A stretch of 64,000 nt of DNA from Ephemerocybe angulata. Lineage: Eukaryota; Basidiomycota; Agaricomycetes; Agaricales; Psathyrellaceae. The first letter of the stretch is position 1. Each line of letters starts with the position of its first letter. The notes below the pieces were generated by a model, which worked only from the letters and a program-made list of their open reading frames with translations, searched no databases and had not been told where the DNA came from. This document shows positions 24,563-36,727 of the stretch, piece by piece. A program made the translations under genes and the position numbers. The stretch covers positions 1,178,001-1,242,000 of the forward strand of contig JAACJK010000001.1 of NCBI GenBank assembly GCA_013368325.1. Reading direction: 5' to 3'.

Positions 24563-26966
24563 ATGGCGTACGGAACCTACCCTTCGCCTAGTGACTCACA
24601 TTCCCCTTCCACATCAACAAGTGGCTCTCCGGAGACTATGCACGCCACGCTCGACCCCATGCCTCTAATCGACGACGACACAAGTGGCCAAAGCTCGAGT
24701 GGAACCCCAACGCGATCGACGACAGGCCTCCCCCGTTCACAACACGCGGGAAAAGGTGGTTGCTGGTGAGTACAGTCAGCATCGCTCGCAGCCACACTAA
24801 GCGCCTAACCGACTAACCGAATTGTAGGACATGCCGTGTGAGACGGAAGGTTCGTAGTCCCGGTTTCTGACAAATTTTGCCTCGGGCCTCATCATCCTCT
24901 CCAGAAATGCGACGAGCAGCGCGAGGGCGACTCATGCAAAACATGTCGGCGGTTAACAATCAAGTGCCTCGGGTGGGGGGCAAAGCGGCCTGACTGGATG
25001 AGGGTTAGTAACTCTCCACAGCCCCGACGCGTCAACCAGCTTACTCACCGCGTCATATAGGATAAGAAAAACGTCGATGCGTACAAGGCAAGCATCAAAG
25101 CTCAGCTCTCGCGAGCAGGCCTTATCCGTGGCCAGCCCCGACACAACCCCATGACGGTCCCTGCCCAACGAACACCACATCCTCGAAGGCCAAGCAGCAC
25201 CACCGTCTCTGAGCCCAGCACCCCACCCGTTACCATCACCCACTCCGAGTTCCAAACCTATTCCCAGTTCACTGATCCACCATACGTCCAGAACGAGAAC
25301 AATCTCATGTCCGGCATGCCCGGTATGTTACGGAAGTTCTTCTATCTTTTTGGTCGTACTGACGGTCGCGGCGTTGTAGGGGCATTGAATCCTTCATTTG
25401 ATCAGCTATCAACGAACTCGTTCAATGATTTAAATCTCCACCCCTTCGACCAAGGACTCGTATACCCTTACTCACCTGCATCCATGTCCTCCGGTTCATC
25501 ATTTGGCATGGTCGACCCCATAATCGACCCGTCCTTCGGCCTCTTCGCTCAAGGAGACATGCTCTCCTTCCAAGAGCCCCAGGCCAACATCAACACGTAC
25601 GGTGGGCTCGGTCAGAGCCCCATGTACAACGACCTCGTCACACACTACTTCGACGTCACCTCAAAACTTCAGTTCGTCTTCTGTGGGAGCCAGCTATCAC
25701 AGATCACTTACAACGTGAGTCACCCTTCTCTCCTCCTTCACCAAGCGCCGTATTGACCAAAATATAGACCATCATGCAAGACTCGCGCGGCGCCCCTTGC
25801 TATGCCGTCTACGCCCTCGCCGACCTCCACCTGACGCAGATGCGGATATCACAAGGTCTCGAGGCTCCACAGAGTGGGCAGGCATCAACGGCCCACTACA
25901 TGTACCAAGAAGCCCTCTTCAAGCTCAAGTCGAACCGCGACAACGGCAACGGGTGGAGCGAGAGCGACGCCATCGCTGCCCTCCACCTCGTCAGCTACTC
26001 GCACCTGTCAGGCGGCAGCGCAGACTGGCAAGAGCCGTTCGAGATCCTCTGCGCATGGCTTCTCCAGTCCAACCTCTCGCTTTCCGGCGAGAACTCGCGC
26101 AACATCCTCCAGTCCATGCCCATCGCCACGCAGCTTCTCGTCAAGCTGATCATGGTATGTCGATACTTGCTGTCACGATGATCTGCAGTACTGATCGATC
26201 TTGACAGTGGTTGGACATCTTCTCGAGCTTGTCCTTCATGCGACCTCCGAAGTTCCTGAACTTGTGGAAGTCGCTGCTCGACGACCGGAACGGTTCCCTC
26301 CCCAGCTTGGATATGGCCTCGCTAACAGGCTGCTCCGACGACGCCCTCCTCGCCATCGCCGACATCTCCGCCCTCGCCCAATGGAAGGCCACCCAGGTCC
26401 GTAACGGGACCCTGAGCTACCCCGAGCTCGTGAAGCGGGGCTTGAAGATTCAGGATACCATCCTGAAGAACAAAGCCACCGAACCCGATTTCGGCAACAT
26501 CCCCCTCCTCCAAGAGGGCGAAACCCCCAGCGACATTCACCGCAACGCCTCAGTGTCCATCTTCCGCGAGTCAGCGTACCTGTACCTGCACACCATCCTC
26601 AGCAACTCCACCCCAGGTACGCTCGAACGCTTGTTCGAACTTTCGACTCTCGCTGACCGGTGGATAGGTGTTGCTGAGATTTCTTCATCCGTCGACGCGA
26701 TTGTGAGGAAGTTGGATCAGATCCAACCCTCAAATTTGGACCGGGCGCTCGTGTTCCCCATCTGCCTCGCTGGTTGCATGACCAACGACTCCAATAAACG
26801 CGATTACTTGAAAGGCCGACTTCAAGGGCTGAATGAGACGTACGGCAACTTGCTCCAGACTCGGTTATTGATGGAGGCGCTCTGGCAACGACGGGATGTT
26901 AGCCAGGAGTCCGCCGACGTGCGCGAGATCATGCGGGACCAGCAACTGATGGTGTTGCTGCTATGA
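24563..26966 (+). CDS. Zn2Cys6 fungal transcription factor, copy 2
   Basis: Predicted 688-residue nuclear regulator in seven exons: 24563-24765, 24828-24849, 24905-25003, 25061-25322, 25380-25714, 25768-26154 and 26208-26966. The zinc cluster uses Cys 67, 70, 77, 86, 89 and 96 (C-x2-C-x6-C-x8-C-x2-C-x6-C). It is split by two introns, one inside the first Cys pair region (GCW/TC) and one after RVRRK. The second matches the intron in copy 1. Ser/Thr-rich segments flank the cluster, and the helical C-terminal part aligns in character with copy 1, including DAIAALH(L/G)VS. The intron 25323-25379 is 57 nt, has no stop in frame, and could be retained to give a longer protein. Targets are unknown. 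Confidence 0.92.
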
Positions 26967-29900
26967 ACGGGTTTTTTTCTTCTATATTTCTTCGCTTCTT
27001 TGCTTTCCCCCTTGGATACCACTTGACCTTGATTCCCTTGCATATCATCTCCCCCCTCATCTACGACATTCAATCTAGGAGTCAGTTGTATAGTAGTTGC
27101 AATTGAAGTATGTAATTAGAAACCTACCTCCACATCCACTTAGTATTCGCCTTCATCTGTACAAAGTAACTTCAACTATTTATACCAAGCTTAGAGACTT
27201 GTATGGATACACACCTTTTGACGCGCTCTACAACTGGAATGAACTCGGCCAGATGCCCTAGAATGCGTTCGTCTTAAGAAACACTGGGAAGGGACAGCAG
27301 GGCTACAAGGCCACCGCGGTGATTTCGGAACTGATGATGGCCCCGCTGAGCGCTGACCGCTCATCGAGTCAATCATTGAGCGCAAATTGTGGAGAGCCGA
27401 AGACAGGCCCGAGAACTAATGCCAGGGCTCGAGTGCTTGCTGGCAAACCTTTGAGCTAGCCAGGTTGCAGTTCAGCGATACTCCTGCGTTCCAAGTGAGC
27501 AGAACGTCAGAAGTTAGAGGGCTCACCATGCCGTCATGCACCGGCGGGCGGGCGTTTCCCGTGTCGCTCGGTAAACCGAGTTATGAAGTGCAAATCAGCG
27601 ACTGAATTCTAACCCATTTCTCCCGTTCTGAAGAGGCGCGATCCACCAGGAATTCGGAGAAAGAGACAGAATGGCATTCAGAAGAGAAACGAGGTGGTGG
27701 TAAGAAGCAAGGAGGGAAAACTTCATGGGCGCTGGAATGGCAAGTGTGGTCTATTTGCCGGTCTAGCCGGGAAACAGTTATTAGCCGCAGCACGACGTGA
27801 CTTCGCGCTCACTACCTTTCCCGGATTCCACATCTCAATCCAGTACTGGGCGCACAGCAGAAATGCCGCCCAAAGGACGCCCAAATATAAGATACACCAG
27901 GAAGGTTTGATAATTCCCTCCTTCTTTCTTTCTTCCTCTCTCTGAGCGCTCATACGCCTGCCCTTTCGCATCCTCCTTCGCGCGTAAAAAATACCGCTCA
28001 TTGCTGAAGATAGAATGAACTCGAAAGTTATTCCACAGCGACGATATCATCCAACCGGACTGGCGCAAGCGGTGAAACGAGTGTTCACTCAACACGGGCG
28101 CTCCGGGATGGAACTTGGGGTACTCGGCTCAACAATCTATATAACTGTGAATGAACAGGGCTGGGATCAGCGAGACAAGTAGACGCCCATCGGAGGGCCC
28201 AATTCAACCGCCCAGATCAACTGTACGTGAAATTAGGTTTGGGGATAGGATGTTAGACGCGGAGGGTGGTCGCAGTGGGTCATAAAGGGTGGGCGCAGAG
28301 GTTGGACACGGAGCTGCATTCGCAATAGGTGAGTCAAGTCCTTGACTCTTGGAGCGCAATCTGTTTGAGAACACGGTATGTGGAAAAGGTCGCCTGAGCA
28401 AGTGTTCCACTTGACTTACATATCCTTCTGGGAGGCGAACTTCTCTGCATCACCGGCGCGTACATACAGTACCTCCAAATCTGCGTCCGCATCGACCAAC
28501 GCCCCAAAAAAACCATCGAGCAAGCTCGTCAATGGAGCACGTTAACATTCGACAAGATATCACTCCCATTCGTCTCCATCAACTTCTTCCCAACGACCCA
28601 GAGTCCGCAGCAGTTAACTCAGGGCTTCACGGCGAATCCTGCGATCGCGCGTGCTCGCAACTTGGGCTACTACCGTGACTGCATCGACTCTCCCAGTCGA
28701 TGAATACGAGTCAGAAAGCAGTGACTATCCATGGTGCCTGCTGACACTCCAGGACCAGAATGCGCAACGAGCGGAGGCAATTCAGTGAATTCACTAGTTC
28801 TGCCGCGTTGCTGGACACAAGAGGTTCTAGTTCGCGTTGTCGCCAACTCATTCTCATTAAACAAGACCTCACTGTCAACTACATTCCACCCCTGACTTTC
28901 GAATTCCTTCGACTTCAGAACCTGATATATGTATCCTGGGATGAGAACAAAGACGGGCTCTACCCACGATTTCCCAGGGCTTCTCCCCCACAGCCGACAG
29001 GAAGAGACAGGAAGCCTCGGACGTATTATTCCTGATCTCCGACGACATAGGCAGTCCACCTCCCGACACGGTTCGCTGGGATCGATTTCGTATGGTGTCG
29101 CTGACGCCAGCAAGGACAACCTCCATCGTGCACGGCCTCCGATTCTAGCGCGTCTCCCTGTGATTATCCTCTGGCAATTTATCAAGAATCTGGAACGCGA
29201 TGACCGACCATGCGGTTTGGGGTTTCTCCGGTTTATTGGCCCGTCCTGCTCTCTTTTCCGGCCTAGGGCATATGAAGCCGTACTCGTATTTGATCGCACA
29301 TGTCTTTTGGGTACTTCGTTGAAGAGATTCCATTTCTCGCCAACAAGTGTTGCCACCATGTCTAATTGTATCCCATCTCACTGATCTAGGGACCACCCGC
29401 TCGACCGTCTTTGCTCGTCGTTGGCTCGGGGATGGCAGGAATGGACTGTTATCCTCTGCTATTCTTTCAAGGTTAGAACGTCGTCGAAATGTGATCACAA
29501 ATCCTATGTCTGATGGCGTTTCACTGGAAGTTGGGGCGATGGATAATGGGGTGGTGCTACGCTGTGCACCGGGGTAAGTGTTCATGTCCTTCTGATCCGT
29601 AATCTCAGAAGTTCGCACTAAATTTAGTAGGTTGTAAGAGCTTGTCAATTGGGGAGCGACCGTGTCGACTTGCTATTCATACTTATTTGACAGTAGGCCC
29701 TGGAGGCTGGAGATTGCCTGGAAACACGAAAAGCGGCGGCGGCGTTTGCCGACACGCTTAGATTTCATGCGAAGAGGGCCGGACCTTTGTGACGCACGTT
29801 CAGTACTTAGACTTTGGACCTGGGGTCGAGGGCGACGTCGCGACTCCACGAAGTATCTGTCTCAAGGGCTGGGGGTGGCGATGAACCCTACGATATTGAC

Positions 29901-32741
29901 TTGGGAATGTACCTCATGTACCAATTGCTTGCTTTCATTTCCAATCTCGTCGGAAACACTTGCGATGTCCTGCCATCTTCGCTGAGTTCGCTCTGTGTAT
30001 TCGACAGGGGCTTGATCAATACATTTCTGCTATATCCAGTCACCAACCAGCTGCCAACACATCGGCTTCATTCCGTTGCCGTTACTTGACATTCTGGGAC
30101 ATTGGGGCAAAAGTGTGGTCGGTATGTTTCCCTCAAAAGATCTCGTATTCGTCCGAGACTATACCCTTTTCTATCTCGCCACTTTTCATGGGAACTGCCA
30201 CTCGAAAGCTAGCCTCATTACCCAACTGCTTACAACACCGTACTTGGGTTCTGTCATCGTGTTGCTTCGCGAACCACGCTGCAGGCGATTACATTAACTT
30301 CCAGCGATCATGATCACCCTCCGGAAGGGTAAGGTCGCGTCGTTGTGCCTACTACGATCGCTCTCTTCCCGTGCTACTACAATTGTATACGATGGTGCTT
30401 TTATCATCTCTCAGAATCAATTAGACTTTTTTTTTTGTATCTCGGGCTCCGTGCGACCTGGTAAACCTCTGTACCCGTCTCCCGACGTGGGATGGGCACT
30501 CTATACAAGTATCCATGCGAGATAAGTTGATTAGGTTCCTGGCGGAACCTCGCATGGGTGAATGAATGATTAACTTGCTCCAGCCATGTGTGGCGAGAAC
30601 ATTTTGACAGGGCTTGACACGGGGATCTAAGTAGCATCTTCTGTGGACATATAGGGCTATTTCCTTCCTCGAGAATCGGCGATTGGTGAGCTCCAAATGC
30701 ACATGCTATTCAACTGGCTAACCAAGACTTGGATTCCCTGTATTGTGCAAAGACGGCCGACTGTATTGCAAGATATGAATAGAGGGCTGAACAATAATAG
30801 CTTAGTGAGGAAGAGATTGTATATCAGTGGAGGATTGTGTATGCGAACAATTGTCTGATCTCGCTCTATTTCTGATAGTCTCTGATAATACGAGTAGAGG
30901 TACTAAAATAACGGAGCCCTCCGCCATCCTTCTGGATCAGCAAGAATATATGGAGTATGAGAAATGCACGCGCCGGGCAGCGGGAGGCAAGAAGCAAGAA
31001 AAGGCATCGTAAGTGCAGCCCGAGGTAGGGTATGTGCTACAACTGCAGGTGGGCAGTGTGTATAGTAGTAGACCGCATCAATAGGCCTAGGGTCTTTCTT
31101 CTTAAAGATTTTCGAAACGGCGTCTGGGTGATCAGCCGCAGTAGGCATACTACTATACAGTCTCGTCGCACCTAAGTTCCGTTTAATCTAACCCAAGTTC
31201 CCATCTAATACACTGTTTGACTGTTGTGGGCTCACCCCTTGAGCTAGACTGCGAAAGGCTCAGACGCAGTAAGTGTGTATGCGTATTATTATATGTAACG
31301 CGGTCCAAACCAAGGCGACGATCGGTCGACGGACATTGAGCACTTTCGCAGCCTAGTCGACACCTCGACGCCAATCTAATCTCCCCGATGTCGACTCTGT
31401 GGGTGCTTTGATTCTGTGTGCACACCCTCCCTAGTGCTGTGTGTATCCCGGCTTTCTACGCTTTTCGATCTCTTCTAGAAGACTCGGTATGGGTCGATCA
31501 TAGTCATTGTATACTGTAGGTAGTGCATAGCATAGTGACAATCGGCTGGCCGGTATTACGAATTCCCTCTGCTTCCTCCAACAGACCACACCTTGCACAG
31601 GTGGTGTGGACGACAGAACTACACGAGGTTTGAAATTTCAAAAGGCAGGATAATCAAAGGACCCGTTACACAAAAATTTATGCCTCACTCCGGATCTTCT
31701 GCACTGAAGAAACCACCGTCGAGATCCTTTACCCGTCCCTTGGACCAAAAAAACAACGTTAGTATCACAGCAGCATATGTACCACGCTGCTTCAAACATC
31801 GAGTAACAAATTCCAATTATCCGGTCCGAGCGCGAAGAGGTCCACCCACGCTCCGTATAAACCGTACTATCGAGCGACATCAGAAGACATTTTGCTCAGC
31901 ACCGCTGTTCACGGACTGTCTGTCTCGATTTACCTCAGCACTCGCGAAGTGCACTGCTTGCCTTGCCACCGGACTTGCCAACGACACAAGTCCGCAGATG
32001 CCAAGTTAGAGCGTCTGCCATGCCATCCCCACTTATCCAGTGGATGTCGTTCTTCCTCTCCGCGTGTGCGCTTGGACCCAGGCGCTCGCTTGGCGTTTGG
32101 GCGCTTAAGCCGCCGGCCCCGCCGCTTATGGGCGGCCCGTCGTTCCCACGCTTTCTCAACGCGGGTGGCGAACGTTCGAACTGCTGTGGGCAATGGGCGC
32201 CTGGGCACCCAGTACTCAGTACTCAGTGCCCACCCTTGGCACGTGGAGGCATCGTTAAAGCCACAGAGTTCTAAGTTTGGACACGATTTCTTATACGCCT
32301 CGTCATGCCACGTCGTTAAATGGTCGAAAGCGGTCCATAAATACACGTACACCAGAACCGGAAACCAAGTTAAATATGTACCAAAACGCTAGGCAGCCCA
32401 AATCATCGTGATTCGTCATCATAGTTGGTAGGTAGGTATGTGATTCATTAAAACACAGAGAGAGGACAGAAGAATGAATGAAGTAATGAAAGAAGAATGA
32501 AATGAAATGAAGAAGAGAGAATGTCCATAGATTCAAACCAGTAGCGCAGCGCTCCGTCGACTAAGCATATATCCGCTCACAATCGCTTCCATCCAGGCAA
32601 CGTACAGATATCCAAACCATACGCAGCGCGGTTGCACCAATCCCGCGACCTCCAATCCGACCTCCCGTCCCACCAATCCGTCTCCGAGCTACGCACCAAA
32701 ACCTAGCAACGCACCGCACAACCCCCCTCCCGCTCACCCTC
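26967..32741. other. 5.8 kb gene desert with possible relics
   Basis: No intact gene supported. Both flanking genes end into this region, so it holds two 3' ends and no obvious promoter. A 101-codon start-less frame lies at 28398-28703. Further protein-like fragments in changing plus-strand frames lie near 28850-28970, 29080-29270 and 29880-30200, which is suggestive of a decayed gene. A purine-rich GAATGAA/GAAGAAATG run is found near 32473-32521. The right edge is the VTC4 3' region. Confidence 0.45.
28398..28703 (+). pseudogene. start-less open frame, possible 3' exon of a decayed gene
   Basis: An uninterrupted 101-codon frame runs between stops at 28395 and 28701. Its composition is protein-like: a hydrophobic LLGGELLCITGAYI stretch, then a mixed helical part ending NLGYYRDCIDSPSR. 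No ATG lies in frame, so it would have to be a last exon. I found no convincing upstream exon to join it to. No family was recognised. Confidence 0.25.
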
Positions 32742-35700
32742 TCACATCTCAGAGAACCGCATCCCCACATTCACCGCCATCGCCAAAAAGAACACAAGGC
32801 ACAAGATCGTCGGACCCCACTTATCATAATACAACCCCTCCGCACTGCGCTCCCTCAACATCTTACTCCTATACAAAAAGATTCCCGCGCTATACGCGAT
32901 CGACAGCAGCGAGCACAGCGTGAAGAACGCTGCGCTAATGAGCCCTTTCTGGTCGTTCGCTGGGACGAAGTTGAGCAGCGTGGTGGCGATGGTCCCGATG
33001 AAGACCGCGTTGTTCAGCCATTTCTGTTTCCAGGTACAGGTACACCGTGCGCCCGTGAGTGTCGAGGATGAATGAATGACAGGAGATGGATGTAGATCGG
33101 TTGCCGCCAGACGAGAGATGTGGAGGTCGAGACATGCGGGTCCGATCGTAAGGTACACCATGTCGGAGCGGAAATGAAGTGGCCGTTCCATTAGGGACGT
33201 GGACATAAGAGGGTAAAAAGACAAAGCAAGTCAGTAACGGGCATCCAGAACAGTCAAAAGCTAGATGAAGCGTGCCAAGAAAGGACTGGCACACACGTCC
33301 CTCGGTACGTGTCATGGACGCACGCCACCAAGTAGAGGTAGCATCGAAAGCACGAAGGCCATATTGAGACCGTGCCTTGGAGTGCACCTTGGTGGCGGAG
33401 GACAGTGAGAAGGAAGACTCACCAAGAAGGTGCGTTCAGCAGCGAAATACACCTTGGGCTCGATTCGCACAGGCACCGCAATCTTCTTGCCATCGGGAGC
33501 GTGATAGCTCCGACTAAGGATCCTGTCATCTGTTGGAACCTTCGAGGGTCCTCCCAAAGCAGCCTCTTCCTCAGCAATATCTGGCCTCTGAGTGGCACTC
33601 TCCCCATTCGGAGGGGGCGAAACCGCCTCGCTAGCCTGCTTCTCCTTCGCCTCGTCCAACTTGGTCTTCAGCGTCTCGTCAAAAGTAGACGACTGCGCCA
33701 AGGGGTCAATCGCCAGAGCCCTCGTCTTGAGCCTCCTGGAGATCGTCGACGATTTCGCCCTCGCAATCTTGGGTCGGCTGGGCGCATGGCGCGGACGACG
33801 TTGGCCTGCCTCGCTGCCGTCTGAGGACAGGTTACCGGATAGTTCTCTGGCTTTCCCGTTCTTCTTGCCATCGGGGCTTGTCTGAGCCTCCTCTTCCCTT
33901 CGTTCCTTGAGCATCTGCTCGCGGAAGGCGATGGCGGCGTCAAGTTCGGCACCGCTGATACCCATACGCTTGCCTTCGTCCTTTGCGGGTTCCAGCGCCT
34001 CGTCGTAGTCATCATCTTCGCCCTCGGACAGCGGCTCTGTGTAGCTGGGGACATCTGAATGCGACCCGTGGGAGGACCTGCCGTGGATAGAACCTCTCGA
34101 AGAAGTAATAGTCGAGGGGCCCTGTGGCCTCTCGATGACGCTGAGGTACCCCGTATTTGGCTTGAGAATGTTGACATCCACTGTGGACGACGGTGTTAGC
34201 ATTTCAATCTCGATGAAGGATGGACTTTGACTAGAAACTCACTTTGAGGAAGCCAGAAGGGTACAAGGTCAACACGGTGGGGAAGCAAAGTCGCACAACC
34301 ATGAATGAATTTACTGCAGAAGTCCTTTAGCACTCTTATTTCAAAGCTCCCTTCAATCCGACTCACCTGAACTTCGGTACGGCCTCGACCAGATGCGATT
34401 GGACCAAATCCTGAACCCATTGAGGGGGCTGCTGGCCAAACTGAGTTTGCAGCTTGACTTCGAGAACGCCATACTTGAATATCTCCTTGTCCTCAGGCGG
34501 GACTTGTTCAAAGGGGAAGTCAATGCCTATATCGGTTCGGCGCCAATTATCTCCGGAGCGTTGACGCCCATCCCAGTTGTCCTCTCGAATCATGGTAAGT
34601 TCAGTATCGAGAGAAATTCGAACACGAGCATCCCCAGGAAGCTGGAATGCCGTGCGGTTGTAGAACGAACGCATAACTGAGAGCGTGATTGAGCGAAGGG
34701 CACGATAACGAGAAGCCCTTCTGACATACCTGGCTCCAGATGCTTCGTGAGAACGGCATATTGAACTTCGTTGGCGAGCTGGATCATTCCATCGACCTCC
34801 TGTTGCGACTTCTTTCCCTTCTTGACGAGTTCCTGGAAGTCTTCATCGACGGTGTACTCTCCACGGAGGAAAGCGTTGACTAGGTGCTCCTTCAATGGGA
34901 ATCGCGCCTTGACCGACTTTTCACCAGTCCAGTCTTCACGATGGGTTTTACGTTCAACGAAGATCTTGGAGAGAATTAGTCCAGTGATTAAATACTAACA
35001 TTGAGAACCTTACGGTCTTGGTGGTGACGTCTCCGTACCACCTCAGCCGAACGGCTTCGGCTCCCTCTGTCTTCTCCAACCGGCCGAGATACAGTTCTAG
35101 GTCTTCGTTGTCAAAGTAGATGGACGTGATAGCTAGATACCAAAATGAGAATGCTTCGCGCAGGCTTTAGTTCCGTGACTTACCGGCATCCTTAGGGTCG
35201 AATTCCTTGTCGGGATTGAAGACTGAATGTACAGGTCAGCTAATCACACAGGGGCCCTATTGAACTCCCCTACCTAGCACAGGCAAATGCCTCAAAATAG
35301 CCAGCTTGAGGGAAACTAAGTTGTCCGGGTGGACCTAAGGGATGTCAGCGTGGGACATGCTTACGGTTCAGGGAGAAGGTACAAACCCAGTATTTGGTCG
35401 TCTGCCTAACGAAGGCGCTCTGATTGCCACCAGCACTCGAATCACCTTCCACGGGGTGTCCTCTGGTTCGGACCAAGTCGTAGAGTTTCGATAGCTTGAC
35501 AATTAGGGCATCCCAGTTGTACTTGTAGAAAGGCTTCTTCTCCAGGTAGTCTTGGATGAACGACGACTTTAGCTCGAACTTGGTTTGTTTCTGGAGGGGT
35601 AGGTCAGTATAGCGCGAAGAGTGGGCTGACAACGACGTCACTTACATCGTGCTTCTTCAGGATCTTCATGAAGCCAGTGATGTTGAGCTTGGTGTAAAGT

Positions 35701-36505
35701 GCCAGATCGTGTACGTCCGCAACGAGGGTGGCGACTTCCTCTTCTAGCGCATGGAAGCGTTCTTCAAGGGCGTCGAAGGATTCGTCCGAGTCGTTTCCGT
35801 CTTCATCATCGCTCAAGTCGTCATCGGAACCCCCGTCGTGGGCGTAAGGGTCTCGTTGCGCCTGCTGGTCTTCAACGTCGGACTGCGCTGAGCTGGAGGG
35901 ATGCTGATCACGGTCGCGTTCGGTGTCGAGTTCTTCGGCGACAAGCTTTTTGACCTCCTTTTCGGCTTCACGGATACGCTTTGAGAGCTCAGAGGTCTAG
36001 ATGGGGAGATGATTGAGTTGCGTTCCTCGGAATCCGGCCCAATTGTGGTCGTGTGCACCAAAAGGGTGCAGTGTGCTGGGTGCGATCGAGGCTGCGAGGG
36101 ACGCCAGGCTATGTATGAACGTTCGTCGAGCGGTATGTTGCTGGCAGCCGCCACATAGCACTCGTGCGCACCCCCGAAATAGCCCTGAGATTGCATGTGG
36201 GCTCACCTTTTCCTTCTGAAAGTCGTGGATCTTATCGAGCTCTTTGGTGAGCATTTCCTTGAACTCTTCCTCATCCTTGTCAGTCCAATTGTGTGTAGTA
36301 GTTCGGTTCTGCACGGCAACGTCAGGAACGAGTGCTGGAATATAGTCGTCCCCCTACCTTGAGCTCCCGCTTGAGCCCGTTGTAGTTGAGGTACCATGGC
36401 TTCCATTCACTGTACAAGTCGGTCTAAACGACGTCATGTCAGTGTCTCTTCGCCTTCTGGAGGCCAGAGAGCTCGGCGTACACTGATCTTTGTACCAAAC
36501 TTCAT
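32742..36505 (-). CDS. VTC4-like vacuolar polyphosphate polymerase (SPX-VTC-DUF202)
   Basis: Predicted 873-residue catalytic subunit of the vacuolar transporter chaperone complex, which polymerises ATP gamma-phosphate into polyphosphate and feeds it into the vacuole. Thirteen exons: 36505-36482, 36423-36358, 36308-36207, 35996-35646, 35590-35387, 35334-35274, 35222-35184, 35132-35014, 34964-34730, 34676-34367, 34313-34243, 34180-33423 and 33023-32742. The SPX domain (about 1-190) has Tyr22 and Lys26 and the KKHDKQTK basic patch near 178-185, the inositol-pyrophosphate sensor. The catalytic tunnel domain (about 250-527) shows [10 protein letters not shown], the RLR pair Arg311/Arg313, VERK, LEVKLQT and VPKFSKFIHG. 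The last conserved Lys pattern favours Vtc4 over Vtc2/3. A disordered insert of about 220 residues precedes ERTFL and the three-helix DUF202 region. The last intron (399 nt) is unusually long. Confidence 0.94.
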
Positions 36506-36727
36506 GGCGAGGGTGGTCTGTGAATGTCAGGAGGAAGCTGTCGCGGGCGTTCTATGTCAGAAGGCCAACATATTGGTCAAGCACGCACGTTCGTAGAAGT
36601 CGAGACTGGCACCGAGCACGTCCAACGACGTCAAGTGTGGGAAAACTGACTTCATAGCAGCGGCAGGGGCGAAAAGCATGTGACATCCTTTTTTCGATCC
36701 TCGCGTCTACCAGGTCCCCGAACTCGA
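36506..36727. promoter_or_regulatory. 222-bp bidirectional promoter between VTC4-like and Gtr2-like genes
   Basis: The two start codons face away from each other across only 222 bases, so both promoters must overlap. The left half contains a CACGTT hexamer and a CACGTC at 36617-36622. The compactness implies shared chromatin opening and possibly co-regulation. Confidence 0.7.
36586..36591 (+). promoter_or_regulatory. CACGTT site, candidate Pho4-type element
   Basis: CACGTT begins about 80 bases upstream of the VTC4-like ATG. In yeast, Pho4 binds CACGTG/CACGTT and drives VTC genes in low phosphate. A similar control here is inference; a 6-base word can occur by chance. Confidence 0.25.

Noticed and set aside
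32473..32521. Purine-rich GAATGAA/GAAGAA tract beside the VTC4 3' end
   Set aside because: A simple-sequence tract of common type, with no structure beyond that.
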